Of a DNA stretch of 64,000 nucleotides, positions 17,518-27,374 are shown piece by piece. Source of the stretch: an uncultured Spirochaetota bacterium (GTDB taxonomy: Bacteria; Spirochaetota; Brachyspiria; Brachyspirales; Brachyspiraceae); assembly GCA_944390575.1 (NCBI GenBank), contig CALXQJ010000002.1, forward strand, positions 472,418 through 536,417, written 5' to 3'. Position 1 is the first letter of the stretch; each line of letters opens with the position of its first letter. The position numbers were made by a program, and so were the translations under genes. The notes beneath the pieces are model-generated. The model saw only the letters and a program-made list of their open reading frames with translations. It was not told where the DNA came from and did no database searches.

Positions 17518-18849
17518 ATGCTATCTATTAACTATAAAAATGTATTGGGATTTTTTAGAGAGCACGAATTAGAATATTTACATTCTTCAGCACAGTATGC
17601 AAATGAACTTTTGGAGACTAAAAAAGGTGCTGGTAATGATTTTTTAGGTTGGGTAAATTTACCAACTGAGGCTTTAAAGCAAGTAAAAGAGATTAATGAA
17701 CTTGCTAAGGAAATACGTGAGAATGCTGAGGTTTTAGTATCTGTTGGTATAGGTGGTTCTTATCTCGGTGCTCGTGCTGTTATAGAAGCACTTTCAAATC
17801 CTTTTTCAAAGGCTTCTAAGGGAAATACTCAGGTTATATATGCAGGACATAATATGAATGGTGAGTATTTTAAGCATTTATTAGACTATTTAGAAGATAA
17901 AGATTTTTATATTAATGTTATATCAAAAAGTGGTACTACTACAGAACCTGCTATTGCTTTTAGATTTTTAAAAGAATATGCTCAAAAAAGATACGGTAAA
18001 GATGGTGCTTCTAAAAGAATAATAGCTACTACTGATGCTAATAGAGGAGCTTTAAAAACTTTATCTACTGAAAATCAATATAGAACTTTTATTATTCCTG
18101 ATGATGTTGGTGGTAGATATTCTGTACTTACACCTGTTGGTTTAATACCTATAGCTGTAGCTGGTATTGATATTGAAGAGTTTATTAAGGGTTTTGATTC
18201 TATGGCTAAGATAACTAAGGATATGGATTATAAGAAAAACCCTTCTATGTTGTATGCTATGATTAGAAACTCTTTATATAGTAAAGGATTTTCTACAGAA
18301 ATTATGGTTAATTATATACCTCGTATGCATTTTGTTTCTGAGTGGTGGAAACAATTATATGGTGAAAGTGAAGGTAAAGATCAAAAGGGTATATTACCAC
18401 ATTCTGTTGATTTTTCTACAGACTTACACTCTATGGGGCAGTTTATTCAAGATGGTAAGAGAGGGTTATTTGAGACTGTAATTAAAGTTCAAAATGAAGA
18501 TATAGATTTAATTCTAAAAAAAGATGATAATGATTTAGATGGTTTAAACTATTTAGATGGTAAGAGTTTACATGAAATTAATAAAACAGCATTAGATGCT
18601 ACTGTATTAGCTCATGTAGATGGTGGTGTTCCTAACTTAATTATAGAGATGGATAAAATAACAGCTTTCACTCTTGGAGAGCTTTTATATTTCTTTGAGA
18701 AAGCTTGTGGTATTTCTGGTCATATTCTTGGTGTTAATCCTTTTGATCAGCCTGGTGTTGAGGCTTATAAAACTAACATGTTTGCTATGCTTGGTAAAAA
18801 AGGATTTGAAGAGATGGGCAAACAATTAAGAGATAGATTAAACAAATAA
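17518..18849 (+). CDS. pgi: Glucose-6-phosphate isomerase
   Basis: 443 residues, the compact bacterial form similar to Firmicutes enzymes. Interconverts glucose-6-phosphate and fructose-6-phosphate in glycolysis. Motifs seen include VGIGGSYLGARAV (about 76-88), SKSGTTTEPAIAF (sugar-phosphate binding), DDVGGRYSVLTPVGL and the C-terminal GVNPFDQPGVEAYK with its conserved Lys. TAGGAG lies just before the ATG. The gene stands alone, ending at a clear terminator. It would consume the glucose-6-phosphate made by TreC and by glucose-type PTS uptake. Confidence 0.96.
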   Translation: MLSINYKNVLGFFREHELEYLHSSAQYANELLETKKGAGNDFLGWVNLPTEALKQVKEINELAKEIRENAEVLVSVGIGGSYLGARAVIEALSNPFSKASKGNTQVIYAGHNMNGEYFKHLLDYLEDKDFYINVISKSGTTTEPAIAFRFLKEYAQKRYGKDGASKRIIATTDANRGALKTLSTENQYRTFIIPDDVGGRYSVLTPVGLIPIAVAGIDIEEFIKGFDSMAKITKDMDYKKNPSMLYAMIRNSLYSKGFSTEIMVNYIPRMHFVSEWWKQLYGESEGKDQKGILPHSVDFSTDLHSMGQFIQDGKRGLFETVIKVQNEDIDLILKKDDNDLDGLNYLDGKSLHEINKTALDATVLAHVDGGVPNLIIEMDKITAFTLGELLYFFEKACGISGHILGVNPFDQPGVEAYKTNMFAMLGKKGFEEMGKQLRDRLNK

Positions 18850-18863
18850 GTTTTTAATAACGA

Positions 18864-18894
18864 AAGAGTAGGGTATTAATCCTTACTCTTTTTT
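18864..18894 (+). terminator. Rho-independent terminator after pgi
   Basis: AAGAGTAGGG pairs with TCCTTACTCTT around a short loop, followed by TTTTTT. The T run overlaps the end of the convergent EamA transporter gene. Confidence 0.75.
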
Positions 18895-19764
18895 ATTATG
18901 CTTTCTTATATTTTCAAGTTCACATACAAATATTGCAATTATAATTAAAGATCCACCAATTACAAGATTGATATTTATATCTTCTTTTAGAAATATAATT
19001 CCCATTATAGCACCCATTAATGACTCTAAGCTTAATATTATACTTGTTTTAGTTGGTGCTACATATTTTTGAGACACTGTTTGAAGTAGATATGCTATTG
19101 CTGATCCAAATAATGCTAAGTATAGAAATGAGAATATTGATTTTGATGATATTGAATCTATATTAATATATGCTGAAGTTGTTAGTGCAAATATAAGAGA
19201 TACTACTCCTGATATTAATAATTGTAATACTGTAAGTTTTATACCATTTACTTTTATAAGAGTTATATCTATTAGTACTAAATGTATAGCTAATGATAGT
19301 GAAGATAATATAAGATATATATCACCAATATTTATACTATCAAAACCTTTAAATGAGCTTAATAAATATATGCCTACTAATGCTATAAAAGTAGATGCAA
19401 ATGTTAATATATGTGGTGCTTTTTTATATAGTATCCAAGTTATAAACGGTATAAATATCATATATGCACCTGTTATAAATGCTACTTTAGATGCGGTCAT
19501 AGTTTGAGAGCCTAATGTTTGAAGAGAAAATCCTCCAAATAGTGCTAAAGCAACAGGTGTACTATATATTATATCTTTTATTTTTATATCTTTTGTATAT
19601 TTAATAAATATCAAAAATAAAATAGAGCCTGCGAGTATATTTCTAAACCCTACTATAAAAAAAGGATGTAATGTATATAATAAAACTTTTATAGCAACAA
19701 AAGTATATCCCCATATAATAGAAGTTAAAAATAAGCCTATACTTCCTAATTTTTCTTTATTCAT
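18883..19764 (-). CDS. EamA-family (DMT superfamily) transporter
   Basis: 293 residues, about ten membrane helices in two repeated EamA halves. The first half carries TSIIWGYTFVAIKVLLYTLHPFF and the second AYLLQTVSQKYVAPTKTSII followed by ESLMGAIMGIIFLKED, both typical. These proteins export or import small metabolites; the substrate is unknown. Its ATG overlaps the stop of the upstream ankyrin gene by four bases, which predicts translational coupling. The C-terminus is short and positively charged. Confidence 0.88.
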   Translation of the reverse strand: MNKEKLGSIGLFLTSIIWGYTFVAIKVLLYTLHPFFIVGFRNILAGSILFLIFIKYTKDIKIKDIIYSTPVALALFGGFSLQTLGSQTMTASKVAFITGAYMIFIPFITWILYKKAPHILTFASTFIALVGIYLLSSFKGFDSINIGDIYLILSSLSLAIHLVLIDITLIKVNGIKLTVLQLLISGVVSLIFALTTSAYINIDSISSKSIFSFLYLALFGSAIAYLLQTVSQKYVAPTKTSIILSLESLMGAIMGIIFLKEDININLVIGGSLIIIAIFVCELENIRKHNKKE

Positions 19765-21359
19765 AGAATATTAAGTTTACCAATTTTTTCTTTAAGCAAG
19801 TTTCCAATACTTTCTAATTCATTAGTGTCATAATGTTTTAATAATTCTTCACAAATTTTAGAATGATTATTAGATACAGCAATACTAAGAGCAGTATCAT
19901 TATTATTATTTTCTTCTCGTATAGAAGCCCCATTTTTTATCAATAGTTTTAATATTTCTAATCTGTTTTTTTCAGAAGCTATCATTAATGGTGTTTCTAA
20001 TGAATTACTCTTTTGATTTACTATATTAGGATTTATCTTAATCATATACTTAACAATATCATAATACCCCTTAGCACATGCAAACATAAATGCACTCCAT
20101 CCATTTTCATCAGTCTCTGTAATAGAGTTAGGATCATTTTCTATTAGGTATTTTACTGCTTTCATATTATCATATATAACAGCCCACATAAGATATGATA
20201 TTTTATTATTACTATTAAATAATATATTTCTACATTTAAATAGTTCTATAACAGTTATATTTCCAGATATTAAAGCATGTATATAAGCATCTCTACCTAT
20301 ATTGTCTAAAGAATCTATACTAGGCTTTTTATTTAGTATTCTATCTACTATTTCTAAATTTCCACTAAATGATGCATACATTAAAGGAGTAATATAATCA
20401 TCGCAAGCTAAGTTAATATCAGCATTATACTTTAATAATAACTCAACCATATCTAAATTATAAAGTTTTATAGCATATATTAAAGCCGTTTTACCTTCAT
20501 CCGATAGACCATTAGGATCAACATCATTTTCTAAAAAATACTTCACAATATGTAAATGTCCATTAGAAGCAGCCATAGCCAATGCCTTAGGAGCTTCTTT
20601 TTGTGAATTATCAAAAAAATATCTAACTATATCTAAATAGCCATTATGTGCTGCAGATATTAATGCTGTAGAGAAAACATTAGATTTTTTATTTCCTATC
20701 TTAGAGTGTATATAATGAACTAAAGATAGATTTCCACTAATAGTAGCCAAAGTTAAAGAGTATTTTGGTATCTCAAGATTACACTTATTAAGTAAATACT
20801 CTACTATATCTATATTTCCACTTGATATTGCATATGATAGAACAGTCTCTTCATAAATATCTTTATCTTCTAATATAGCATTGTTTTCTGCTAATAATTT
20901 AACAGCCTCAAAATTAGATTTTTGACAAGCATACATTATAGGAGTAATATCATTTTCTGTTTTTATATTAACATCAGCATTATTTTCTACTAATAACTTT
21001 GTTATATCAAAATAATTTTCTGAAGTTGCATAATGTAACGCTGTTTCACTATTTATATTAAGAGCATTTATATTTGCTCCATTTTCTATTAAAACTTTAG
21101 CTATATCTATAAATCCATTAGCACAAGCATACATTAAAGCAGTAATATTTAATTTATCTGATTTATTAACATCAGCACCTTCTTTTATAAGAAGTTCAAC
21201 AGCCTCTAAACATCCAGATTTTGATGCTTGTATTAAAGGAGTAAGTCCTAATACATTATTAGATTCTATATCTATATTTTTATTTCTTAATAAAATTTCA
21301 ACTGCTAATAAGTTACAATTCGCAGTAGCTTCGTGTAGTTCTATTTCTATTTCTTTCAT
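19761..21359 (-). CDS. Ankyrin-repeat protein, cytoplasmic
   Basis: 532 residues made almost wholly of about fifteen 33-residue ankyrin repeats, e.g. GLTPLIQASKSGCLEAVELL and ALMYACANGFIDIAKVLIEN. There is no signal peptide or membrane helix. Such proteins bind other proteins. The stop codon overlaps the start of the EamA transporter gene by four bases, so the pair is coupled, which hints at a functional link to the transporter. mgtE lies 76 bases upstream on the same strand. The partner is unknown. Confidence 0.85.
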   Translation of the reverse strand: MKEIEIELHEATANCNLLAVEILLRNKNIDIESNNVLGLTPLIQASKSGCLEAVELLIKEGADVNKSDKLNITALMYACANGFIDIAKVLIENGANINALNINSETALHYATSENYFDITKLLVENNADVNIKTENDITPIMYACQKSNFEAVKLLAENNAILEDKDIYEETVLSYAISSGNIDIVEYLLNKCNLEIPKYSLTLATISGNLSLVHYIHSKIGNKKSNVFSTALISAAHNGYLDIVRYFFDNSQKEAPKALAMAASNGHLHIVKYFLENDVDPNGLSDEGKTALIYAIKLYNLDMVELLLKYNADINLACDDYITPLMYASFSGNLEIVDRILNKKPSIDSLDNIGRDAYIHALISGNITVIELFKCRNILFNSNNKISYLMWAVIYDNMKAVKYLIENDPNSITETDENGWSAFMFACAKGYYDIVKYMIKINPNIVNQKSNSLETPLMIASEKNRLEILKLLIKNGASIREENNNNDTALSIAVSNNHSKICEELLKHYDTNELESIGNLLKEKIGKLNIL

Positions 21360-21435
21360 ATATTTCTTTTATTATAATTTTATTTTTCATTATATATGTT
21401 TTTATAAAAACATCAAATATTAAACTAATAATTTT

Positions 21436-22794
21436 TTAATTTATTAGTATAAATATAGTAGTAGCTATAGCACAATATATAGCAGTACCTATTATATCAC
21501 AAATGGATGTAAGTACAGGTGCTCCACTAATTGCAGGATCTAATTTGAACTTAGTTAAGATAAATGGAAGTATAGTCCCTGTTAAACTACCTATAAATAC
21601 TATACTAAACATAGATATAGCAACTATAAAAGCTATTTCACTACTACTTCTTATTATTCCAAGTATATATGCAGATATAGCCATACTTATACCTAATATT
21701 GAAGATACTAAAATTTCTTTTTTAGTCATAAAAAACCAATCTCTAACATAAATATCACCAACAGCAAGAGAACGTATAATCAATGTAGCAGTTTGACTAC
21801 CCGCATTACCACCACTACCTATTAGTAAAGGTAAGAATGATACTAATATAATATGTTCTTGTAATGTATTTTGAAATATTCCTATTATACCTCCAGAAAA
21901 AATATTTATAAATACAAGAGATAAAAGCCACATAATTCTTTTTTTATATATACTAAAAATAGGAGTTGCTTTTAAATTATCATCAAAGTCATCTTCTGTT
22001 GAAGTAATACCTGCCATTTTATGAAAATCTTCTGTATATTCTTCTTCTGCTATATCTAATATATCATCTACGGTTACTATTCCTATTAATGAGTGTTTAT
22101 TATCTACTACCGCTAATGAGTGTATATTATATTTTTTAATAATTTCTATTGCATTTTCTTGATTATCATTTGCTGATATATATGGGGAAGTATCTATAAT
22201 ATTTGATATTAATTCATCTTGTTCTGTAAAAAAAAGCTTTCTTATTGATATAGATCCCATAAGTGTTCTTTTGTTATCGACTACGTATAGAGTTGTATAT
22301 GTTTCAGCATCATCTATATTATTTCTCACATACTCAAAAGCTTGTTTTATATTCCAATGAGGCAGTATTGATATATATTTTGTAGTCATTAATCTACCTA
22401 TACTATACTCTGGGTATGATAATAACCAAGAAGCTATTTCTCTATCTTCCGTTTTTAGTAGCTTTATAATTTCTTCTGATGTTTCTTTTGTTAGAGAAGA
22501 AAGAAATGATGTTCTATCATCTGGGTCTATATTTTCTAATAGGTCTTTTATTAGAAAATTTGGCATATTTTTTATTATAATTTGTTGATCTTTATGTATT
22601 AATTCTGTAAATACTTTTGTATAATAATCTTTTGGTAGTATTATAAAAACTTTATACTTATCTTCTGACTTTAGAGTTGTTATTAAATTTGCAGTTTCTA
22701 CCTCATTCCACAAAGTTAATATTTCTTTAAGATATTCCCATTTTTTTTCTTTTATTAATTCTTCTATTTCAGGTTGTAAAAGTTCTTGCAACAT
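21436..22794 (-). CDS. mgtE: MgtE-family magnesium transporter
   Basis: 452 residues in the standard order: an N-terminal helical superfamily domain (about 1-125), paired CBS domains (about 130-255, ending LIGIVTVDDILDIAEEE), the plug helix, then five membrane helices. The pore-region motif GNAGSQTATLIIRSLA and the closing LDPAISGAPVLTSICDIIG contain the conserved residues that bind Mg2+. Cytoplasmic Mg2+ gates the channel through the N and CBS domains. Only 66 bases separate it from the next ORF upstream, too little for an M-box riboswitch. Confidence 0.93.
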   Translation of the reverse strand: MLQELLQPEIEELIKEKKWEYLKEILTLWNEVETANLITTLKSEDKYKVFIILPKDYYTKVFTELIHKDQQIIIKNMPNFLIKDLLENIDPDDRTSFLSSLTKETSEEIIKLLKTEDREIASWLLSYPEYSIGRLMTTKYISILPHWNIKQAFEYVRNNIDDAETYTTLYVVDNKRTLMGSISIRKLFFTEQDELISNIIDTSPYISANDNQENAIEIIKKYNIHSLAVVDNKHSLIGIVTVDDILDIAEEEYTEDFHKMAGITSTEDDFDDNLKATPIFSIYKKRIMWLLSLVFINIFSGGIIGIFQNTLQEHIILVSFLPLLIGSGGNAGSQTATLIIRSLAVGDIYVRDWFFMTKKEILVSSILGISMAISAYILGIIRSSSEIAFIVAISMFSIVFIGSLTGTILPFILTKFKLDPAISGAPVLTSICDIIGTAIYCAIATTIFILIN

Positions 22795-22896
22795 ATTAAA
22801 ATTATATATTAATAGTATATATTAAGCAATTAGAGTTAAATATTTATTTTTTTATAATACTTGAATTTTTATTATTATAAGTTAATATATTGCATT

Positions 22897-23916
22897 ATGA
22901 AGCTGATAAAAAATTTATTATGTTTATTATTTCACAACTTTATTTTTTGTGTAATATTAACACTTATATACTTATTTGAACTTTTAGATTTTGATAATAA
23001 ACATTTAAGTTTTCTTACTTTGTATAGTTTCTTAAGAGATTACTTCTTTATTGTATTTGTTATATCTTCTATAATATCATTTATATATATAGGAGCTTTA
23101 AATAAGTTTGATGGATTTATTTCCCCATTTTTATCTATAGTTATATTTTCATTTTTTATTAGTGTATACTATATAAATAGAACAGATACTTATAATAATA
23201 TTAAGTATTTAAAGAGTAATTTAGATTCTAAAGCATTAAACTCTATAGATTTAAGTAATAATATATTTACTAAGTTTAATAATTATTCTTTAATGGCTAA
23301 TAGTAGAATAGAAAATAATTTATATAAAGATGTTATTGTAGTTTATAATAATGTTTATTTTGCAAACTTTATTAGTTTTGATGATTCTGATATACTTATG
23401 AGTAATGTATCTTATATAGAAGAAGGTACTAATGTAAAGTATAAAAATACCATTTCATTAAATAAAAAATCTTTGTATGATTATTTTTATACCACATCTA
23501 GAGATATATTGTTTGGATTTAATATAGTTCCAGTTTTATCTTATGTTTTTAGATATGATATAGATACTAATATATCATTTTTTCTATTTATGATAATTTA
23601 TTTTAAGTTTTTTCTTTTATTTTTAGCACTTTATATGTTATCTTGGTCTTTAAGTAGTAATATTTATAAGTATCATAACTTTCTTGTTGCATTTTTAATT
23701 TATTGTTTTTTACAAGTATTGTCAAAAATTATAGTATCTAAATATCATTTGCTTAGTTTGGTAGATATGGAGTCTAAGTTTTGGAGTATTACTATAATCC
23801 TTTACTTAGTATCTTTATTTGTACTTATTTTCTCTTTGATTATTAAAAATCTTTTTAAGATGTCTAATAATATATATGAAGAAGATATCGATGTTATTGA
23901 TAATGATAAAAGTTAA
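22897..23916 (+). CDS. Integral membrane protein with 3+3 helices around a soluble loop
   Basis: 339 residues. Three hydrophobic helices (about 5-30, 35-60, 65-85) are followed by a soluble stretch of roughly 110 residues and three more helices, then an acidic tail EEDIDVIDNDK. This layout recalls the LPS-transport proteins LptF/LptG, but I see no sequence motif that proves it. The frame is open from a TTG at 22861; ATG 22897 was chosen because it begins a normal first helix (KLIKNLLCLLF). ribF follows 43 bases later. Confidence 0.6.
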   Translation: MKLIKNLLCLLFHNFIFCVILTLIYLFELLDFDNKHLSFLTLYSFLRDYFFIVFVISSIISFIYIGALNKFDGFISPFLSIVIFSFFISVYYINRTDTYNNIKYLKSNLDSKALNSIDLSNNIFTKFNNYSLMANSRIENNLYKDVIVVYNNVYFANFISFDDSDILMSNVSYIEEGTNVKYKNTISLNKKSLYDYFYTTSRDILFGFNIVPVLSYVFRYDIDTNISFFLFMIIYFKFFLLFLALYMLSWSLSSNIYKYHNFLVAFLIYCFLQVLSKIIVSKYHLLSLVDMESKFWSITIILYLVSLFVLIFSLIIKNLFKMSNNIYEEDIDVIDNDKS

Positions 23917-23959
23917 ATATTTTTTATTTTAATTATAATTATGGAATAAAAATAGTTTT

Positions 23960-24871
23960 ATGAGTACAGTTGTTTATGATTTTTGTCCAATAGAAACGGG
24001 AGATTTAGGTAGTGTTGTTACTATAGGTAAATTTGATGGAGTTCATCGAGGTCATAAAAAACTATTATCTGAAAACTTAAAAATAGCTAAAAAAAAGAAT
24101 CTTCTATCTGTAGCTATATTAATTAAGAAGCGTAATGTAGCTATATATAGAGTAGAAGACAGTATATCTTTTATGGAAGAACTTGGCTTTAACTATATAA
24201 TAGTTATTGACTTTTTACCAGAATTTTATACAATGGAAGCTAAAGAGTTCTTTAATAAATTGATAGAATATTATAATATGAAGCATATAGTTGTTGGTGT
24301 TGATTTTGCTTTTGGTAAAGATAGAGTAGGTGATAAATATTTCTTGGAAAAATATGCTAATGAAAATGATATAGGAGTGACAGAAGTCTCTTTCTTATTA
24401 TATAAAAAAGAGCGAATATCAAGCTCTAGAATTAGAGAAGCTCTTTCTAATGGTAAAATTTATGATGTTAATAAAATGCTCGGTAGAGAGTATTCTATGA
24501 CAAGTAAAGTTATACATGGTAATGCCTTAGGTCGTAAGATAGGCTATCCTACAGCAAATATGGAACTTTTTCCTAATCTATTTGTTCCTAAAATGGGTGT
24601 TTATAGTTCTTATGTTAAGATTGAAGGCTCTGACAAACTTTATGAAGCATTAACTTTTATTGGTATTAGTAATATCAATAATGAACTTAGAGTAGAAAGT
24701 CATATATTAGATTTTTCTGCAAATATTTATGGTAAAGAAATAACTCTTATCCCTCTTAAATATATAAGAGATAATATTAGAGTTAATGGTATAGAAGAAT
24801 TGAAAAAGATACTAAAAAAAGATGAACAAAATATAAGAAATTATTTTAAAAGGAGAACAAAATGTCTATAA
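23960..24871 (+). CDS. ribF: Bifunctional riboflavin kinase / FAD synthetase
   Basis: 303 residues. The N-terminal FAD synthetase domain has [15 protein letters not shown] (about 22-36) with the HxGH-type nucleotidyltransferase motif and [11 protein letters not shown] near 155. The C-terminal flavokinase domain has [15 protein letters not shown] (about 187-201). It converts riboflavin to FMN and then FAD. Its stop overlaps the start region of rpsO: the rpsO Shine-Dalgarno and ATG lie within the last codons of ribF. ribF-rpsO-pnp is a familiar bacterial gene order. Confidence 0.94.
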   Translation: MSTVVYDFCPIETGDLGSVVTIGKFDGVHRGHKKLLSENLKIAKKKNLLSVAILIKKRNVAIYRVEDSISFMEELGFNYIIVIDFLPEFYTMEAKEFFNKLIEYYNMKHIVVGVDFAFGKDRVGDKYFLEKYANENDIGVTEVSFLLYKKERISSSRIREALSNGKIYDVNKMLGREYSMTSKVIHGNALGRKIGYPTANMELFPNLFVPKMGVYSSYVKIEGSDKLYEALTFIGISNINNELRVESHILDFSANIYGKEITLIPLKYIRDNIRVNGIEELKKILKKDEQNIRNYFKRRTKCL

Positions 24872-25131
24872 TGGCAGAAGAAAAATTAAAAATAGTAAAA
24901 GAATTTGGTAAAAATGAGAAAGATACAGGTTCTACAGAGGTTCAAATAGCTTTATTAACTAATCGTATAACTTATTTGAAAGATCATTTCCAAAAACATA
25001 CTAAAGACAATCATTCAAGAATGGGACTTCTTAAAATGGTTGCAAAAAGAAGAAAGCTTCTTAATTATTTGAGAAAGACAGACTTAGAATCTTATAAGTC
25101 ATTAATTCAAAAATTAAAGTTAAGAAAATAA
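24862..25131 (+). CDS. rpsO: 30S ribosomal protein S15
   Basis: 89 residues, exactly the common S15 length. [19 protein letters not shown] and the basic [20 protein letters not shown] bind helices of 16S rRNA in the platform. AGGAG at 24851-24855 sits six bases before ATG 24862; a second ATG at 24871 is too far from it. Translation begins inside ribF (10-base overlap), and pnp follows 66 bases later. Confidence 0.97.
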   Translation: MSIMAEEKLKIVKEFGKNEKDTGSTEVQIALLTNRITYLKDHFQKHTKDNHSRMGLLKMVAKRRKLLNYLRKTDLESYKSLIQKLKLRK

Positions 25132-25197
25132 TAAGTTAATAAATTACATTAAGAATCCCATCTTGGTGTTTTACGTGTTTTTATATAGGAGAGGAAT

Positions 25198-27324
25198 ATG
25201 ATAACGGTTAAGGGTATGTTTTGTGGAGAAGAGCTTATTTTAGAGACTGGGCTTTTAGCTAAGCAGGCTCATGGTTCTGTTACTTTGAGACTTGGAAATA
25301 CTACTATACTTGCTACAGTAGTTGCTTCTAAAACTCCAAATTTAGAGTCTGACTTTTTTCCATTAACAGTTAATTATAATGAAAAATATTATGCAGGTGG
25401 TAAAATACCGGGTGGATTCTTTAAAAGAGAGGCTAAGCCTAGAGATAAGGAGATATTAATATCTCGTATCATAGATAGACCTTTAAGACCTTTGTTCCCT
25501 GAAGGTTTTAGAAATGAAGTTCAAATTATACCTACTGTTTTGTCTGTTGATGTAGATATGCCTACAGATGCTTTAGCTGTTATAGCTTCATCTGCTGCTT
25601 TATCTATTTCTTGGATTCCTTTTGGTGGACCTATTGCTGCTGTACGAATAGGATATAAAAATGGTGAGTATATTGTAAATCCTAAAAACTCAGAGCTTCC
25701 TACTAGTGAATTAGATATTATTGTAGCTGGTAGTAAGGATGCTATATTAATGATAGAGGGTGAAGCTAGAGAAGTTTCTGAGGAAGTATTTATTGGTGCT
25801 ATTGAGCTTGCTCATAAGGAAATGCAACAATATATTGATATGCAAAATGAAATGGCTAAGCTTTGTGGTACACAAAAGATAGAGCAGGCATTATTTGAAT
25901 ATGATGCAGATTTATTTAAGATGGTTGATGAGTATGGTCGTGAGAAAATTTCTTCTGCTAATTATAATCCTGATAAAGCTTTAAGAAATGAGAGTATGGA
26001 TAATGCTTTTGTTGAGATAGAAGAATATATTAAAACTAAAGTAGAAGATGAAAAACTTATTTCTCAAGTTAAGGGCATTTGTCATTTAATAGAAGAAGAG
26101 ATAGTTAGAGAGGCTATTGTTGAAAAAGAGATGCGTCCTGATGGCCGTGCTTTAGATGAAATTAGAAAGATTGATACTATGATAAACTTGATACCAAGAG
26201 TTCATGGTTCTGCTTTATTTACTCGTGGACAAACTCAATGTTTATCTATAGTAACACTTGGTAGTGAAAAAGATGCTCAATTAATGGATGATATATACGG
26301 TAAAGAAAATAAGACTTTTATGCTTCACTATAACTTTCCACCATTTTCTGTAGGTGAAGTTGGACGTTTTGGAACTCCTGGTAGACGTGAAATAGGGCAT
26401 GGTAATTTGGCAGAGCGTTCTTTTAATGCTGTGCTTCCTTCTAAAGATAAGTTTCCTTATACTATAAGAGTTGTTGCTGAAATATTAGAAAGTAATGGTT
26501 CTTCATCTATGGCTACTATTTGTGCTTCTACTATGTCTTTACTTGCTTCTGGTGTACCTTTAGAGTCTCCTGTTGCTGGTATTGCTATGGGACTTGCTAC
26601 TTACAAAGATGGTTATAAGGTATTAACTGATATTCAAGGTATTGAAGATCATCTTGGTGATATGGACTTTAAAGTTGCTGGTACACGTAAAGGTATTACA
26701 GCATTTCAGCTTGATATTAAACTTACTGGTATTTCTACAAAAATACTTAAAGAAGCTTTAGAACAGGCTAAAAAAGCTCGTTTCTTTATTTTAGATAAAA
26801 TAGAGGCTACTATATCTACTCCTTCTGAAGTTTCTGAGTATGCTCCTAAGTATAAAAATATGCTTGTTAATAGTGATAAGATTAAGATATTAATAGGTCC
26901 TGGCGGTAAGAATATTAAGGCTATTATTGAAGAAACTAATAGTGATATTGAAATACAAGATAATGGTAATATTAACATATTTGCACTTGATACAGATAGC
27001 TTAAATAGAACTATTGAGCTTATTAATTCTTATGTAAAGGAACCAGAAGTTGGTGAAGTTTATACTGGAATTGTTCGAGATATTAAAGACTTTGGTGCTT
27101 TTATTGAGATTGCTTCTGGTGTTGAGGGACTTTGTCATATATCAGAGCTTGCTTATAAGAGAGTTATGAATGTAGAAGAAGTACTAAAGATAGGTGATGA
27201 AATAGAAGTAAAGATTATTGATTTCAAAAATGGTAAGTACTCTTTAAGTAGAAAGGCATTATTAGAAAAACCTGAAGGGTATGTAGAAGAAGAAAGAAAT
27301 AATAAAAAAAGAAAGTTTAGATAA
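25198..27324 (+). CDS. pnp: Polynucleotide phosphorylase
   Basis: 708 residues in the full domain order: RNase PH domain 1 (about 1-140), helical linker, catalytic RNase PH domain 2 (about 310-540, with FTRGQTQCLSIVTLGS and DFKVAGTRKGITAFQLD), KH domain (IKILIGPGGKNIKAIIEE near 560) and S1 domain (GEVYTGIVRDIKDFGAFIEI near 620). It degrades RNA 3'-5' using phosphate and forms a trimeric ring. GGAG precedes the ATG. No RNase III-type leader hairpin is obvious in the 66-base gap after rpsO. Confidence 0.97.
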   Translation: MITVKGMFCGEELILETGLLAKQAHGSVTLRLGNTTILATVVASKTPNLESDFFPLTVNYNEKYYAGGKIPGGFFKREAKPRDKEILISRIIDRPLRPLFPEGFRNEVQIIPTVLSVDVDMPTDALAVIASSAALSISWIPFGGPIAAVRIGYKNGEYIVNPKNSELPTSELDIIVAGSKDAILMIEGEAREVSEEVFIGAIELAHKEMQQYIDMQNEMAKLCGTQKIEQALFEYDADLFKMVDEYGREKISSANYNPDKALRNESMDNAFVEIEEYIKTKVEDEKLISQVKGICHLIEEEIVREAIVEKEMRPDGRALDEIRKIDTMINLIPRVHGSALFTRGQTQCLSIVTLGSEKDAQLMDDIYGKENKTFMLHYNFPPFSVGEVGRFGTPGRREIGHGNLAERSFNAVLPSKDKFPYTIRVVAEILESNGSSSMATICASTMSLLASGVPLESPVAGIAMGLATYKDGYKVLTDIQGIEDHLGDMDFKVAGTRKGITAFQLDIKLTGISTKILKEALEQAKKARFFILDKIEATISTPSEVSEYAPKYKNMLVNSDKIKILIGPGGKNIKAIIEETNSDIEIQDNGNINIFALDTDSLNRTIELINSYVKEPEVGEVYTGIVRDIKDFGAFIEIASGVEGLCHISELAYKRVMNVEEVLKIGDEIEVKIIDFKNGKYSLSRKALLEKPEGYVEEERNNKKRKFR

Positions 27325-27374
27325 TTTATAATATATATTTTTTATTATGATTGAATAATGTGGAGAATTGCTGT

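Noticed and set aside
22795..22896. Possible Mg2+-sensing M-box before mgtE
   Set aside because: About 100 bases of simple AT-rich DNA with no long paired elements; M-box leaders need more.
25132..25197. Possible RNase III-type hairpin controlling pnp
   Set aside because: No stem longer than a few bases found between rpsO and pnp.
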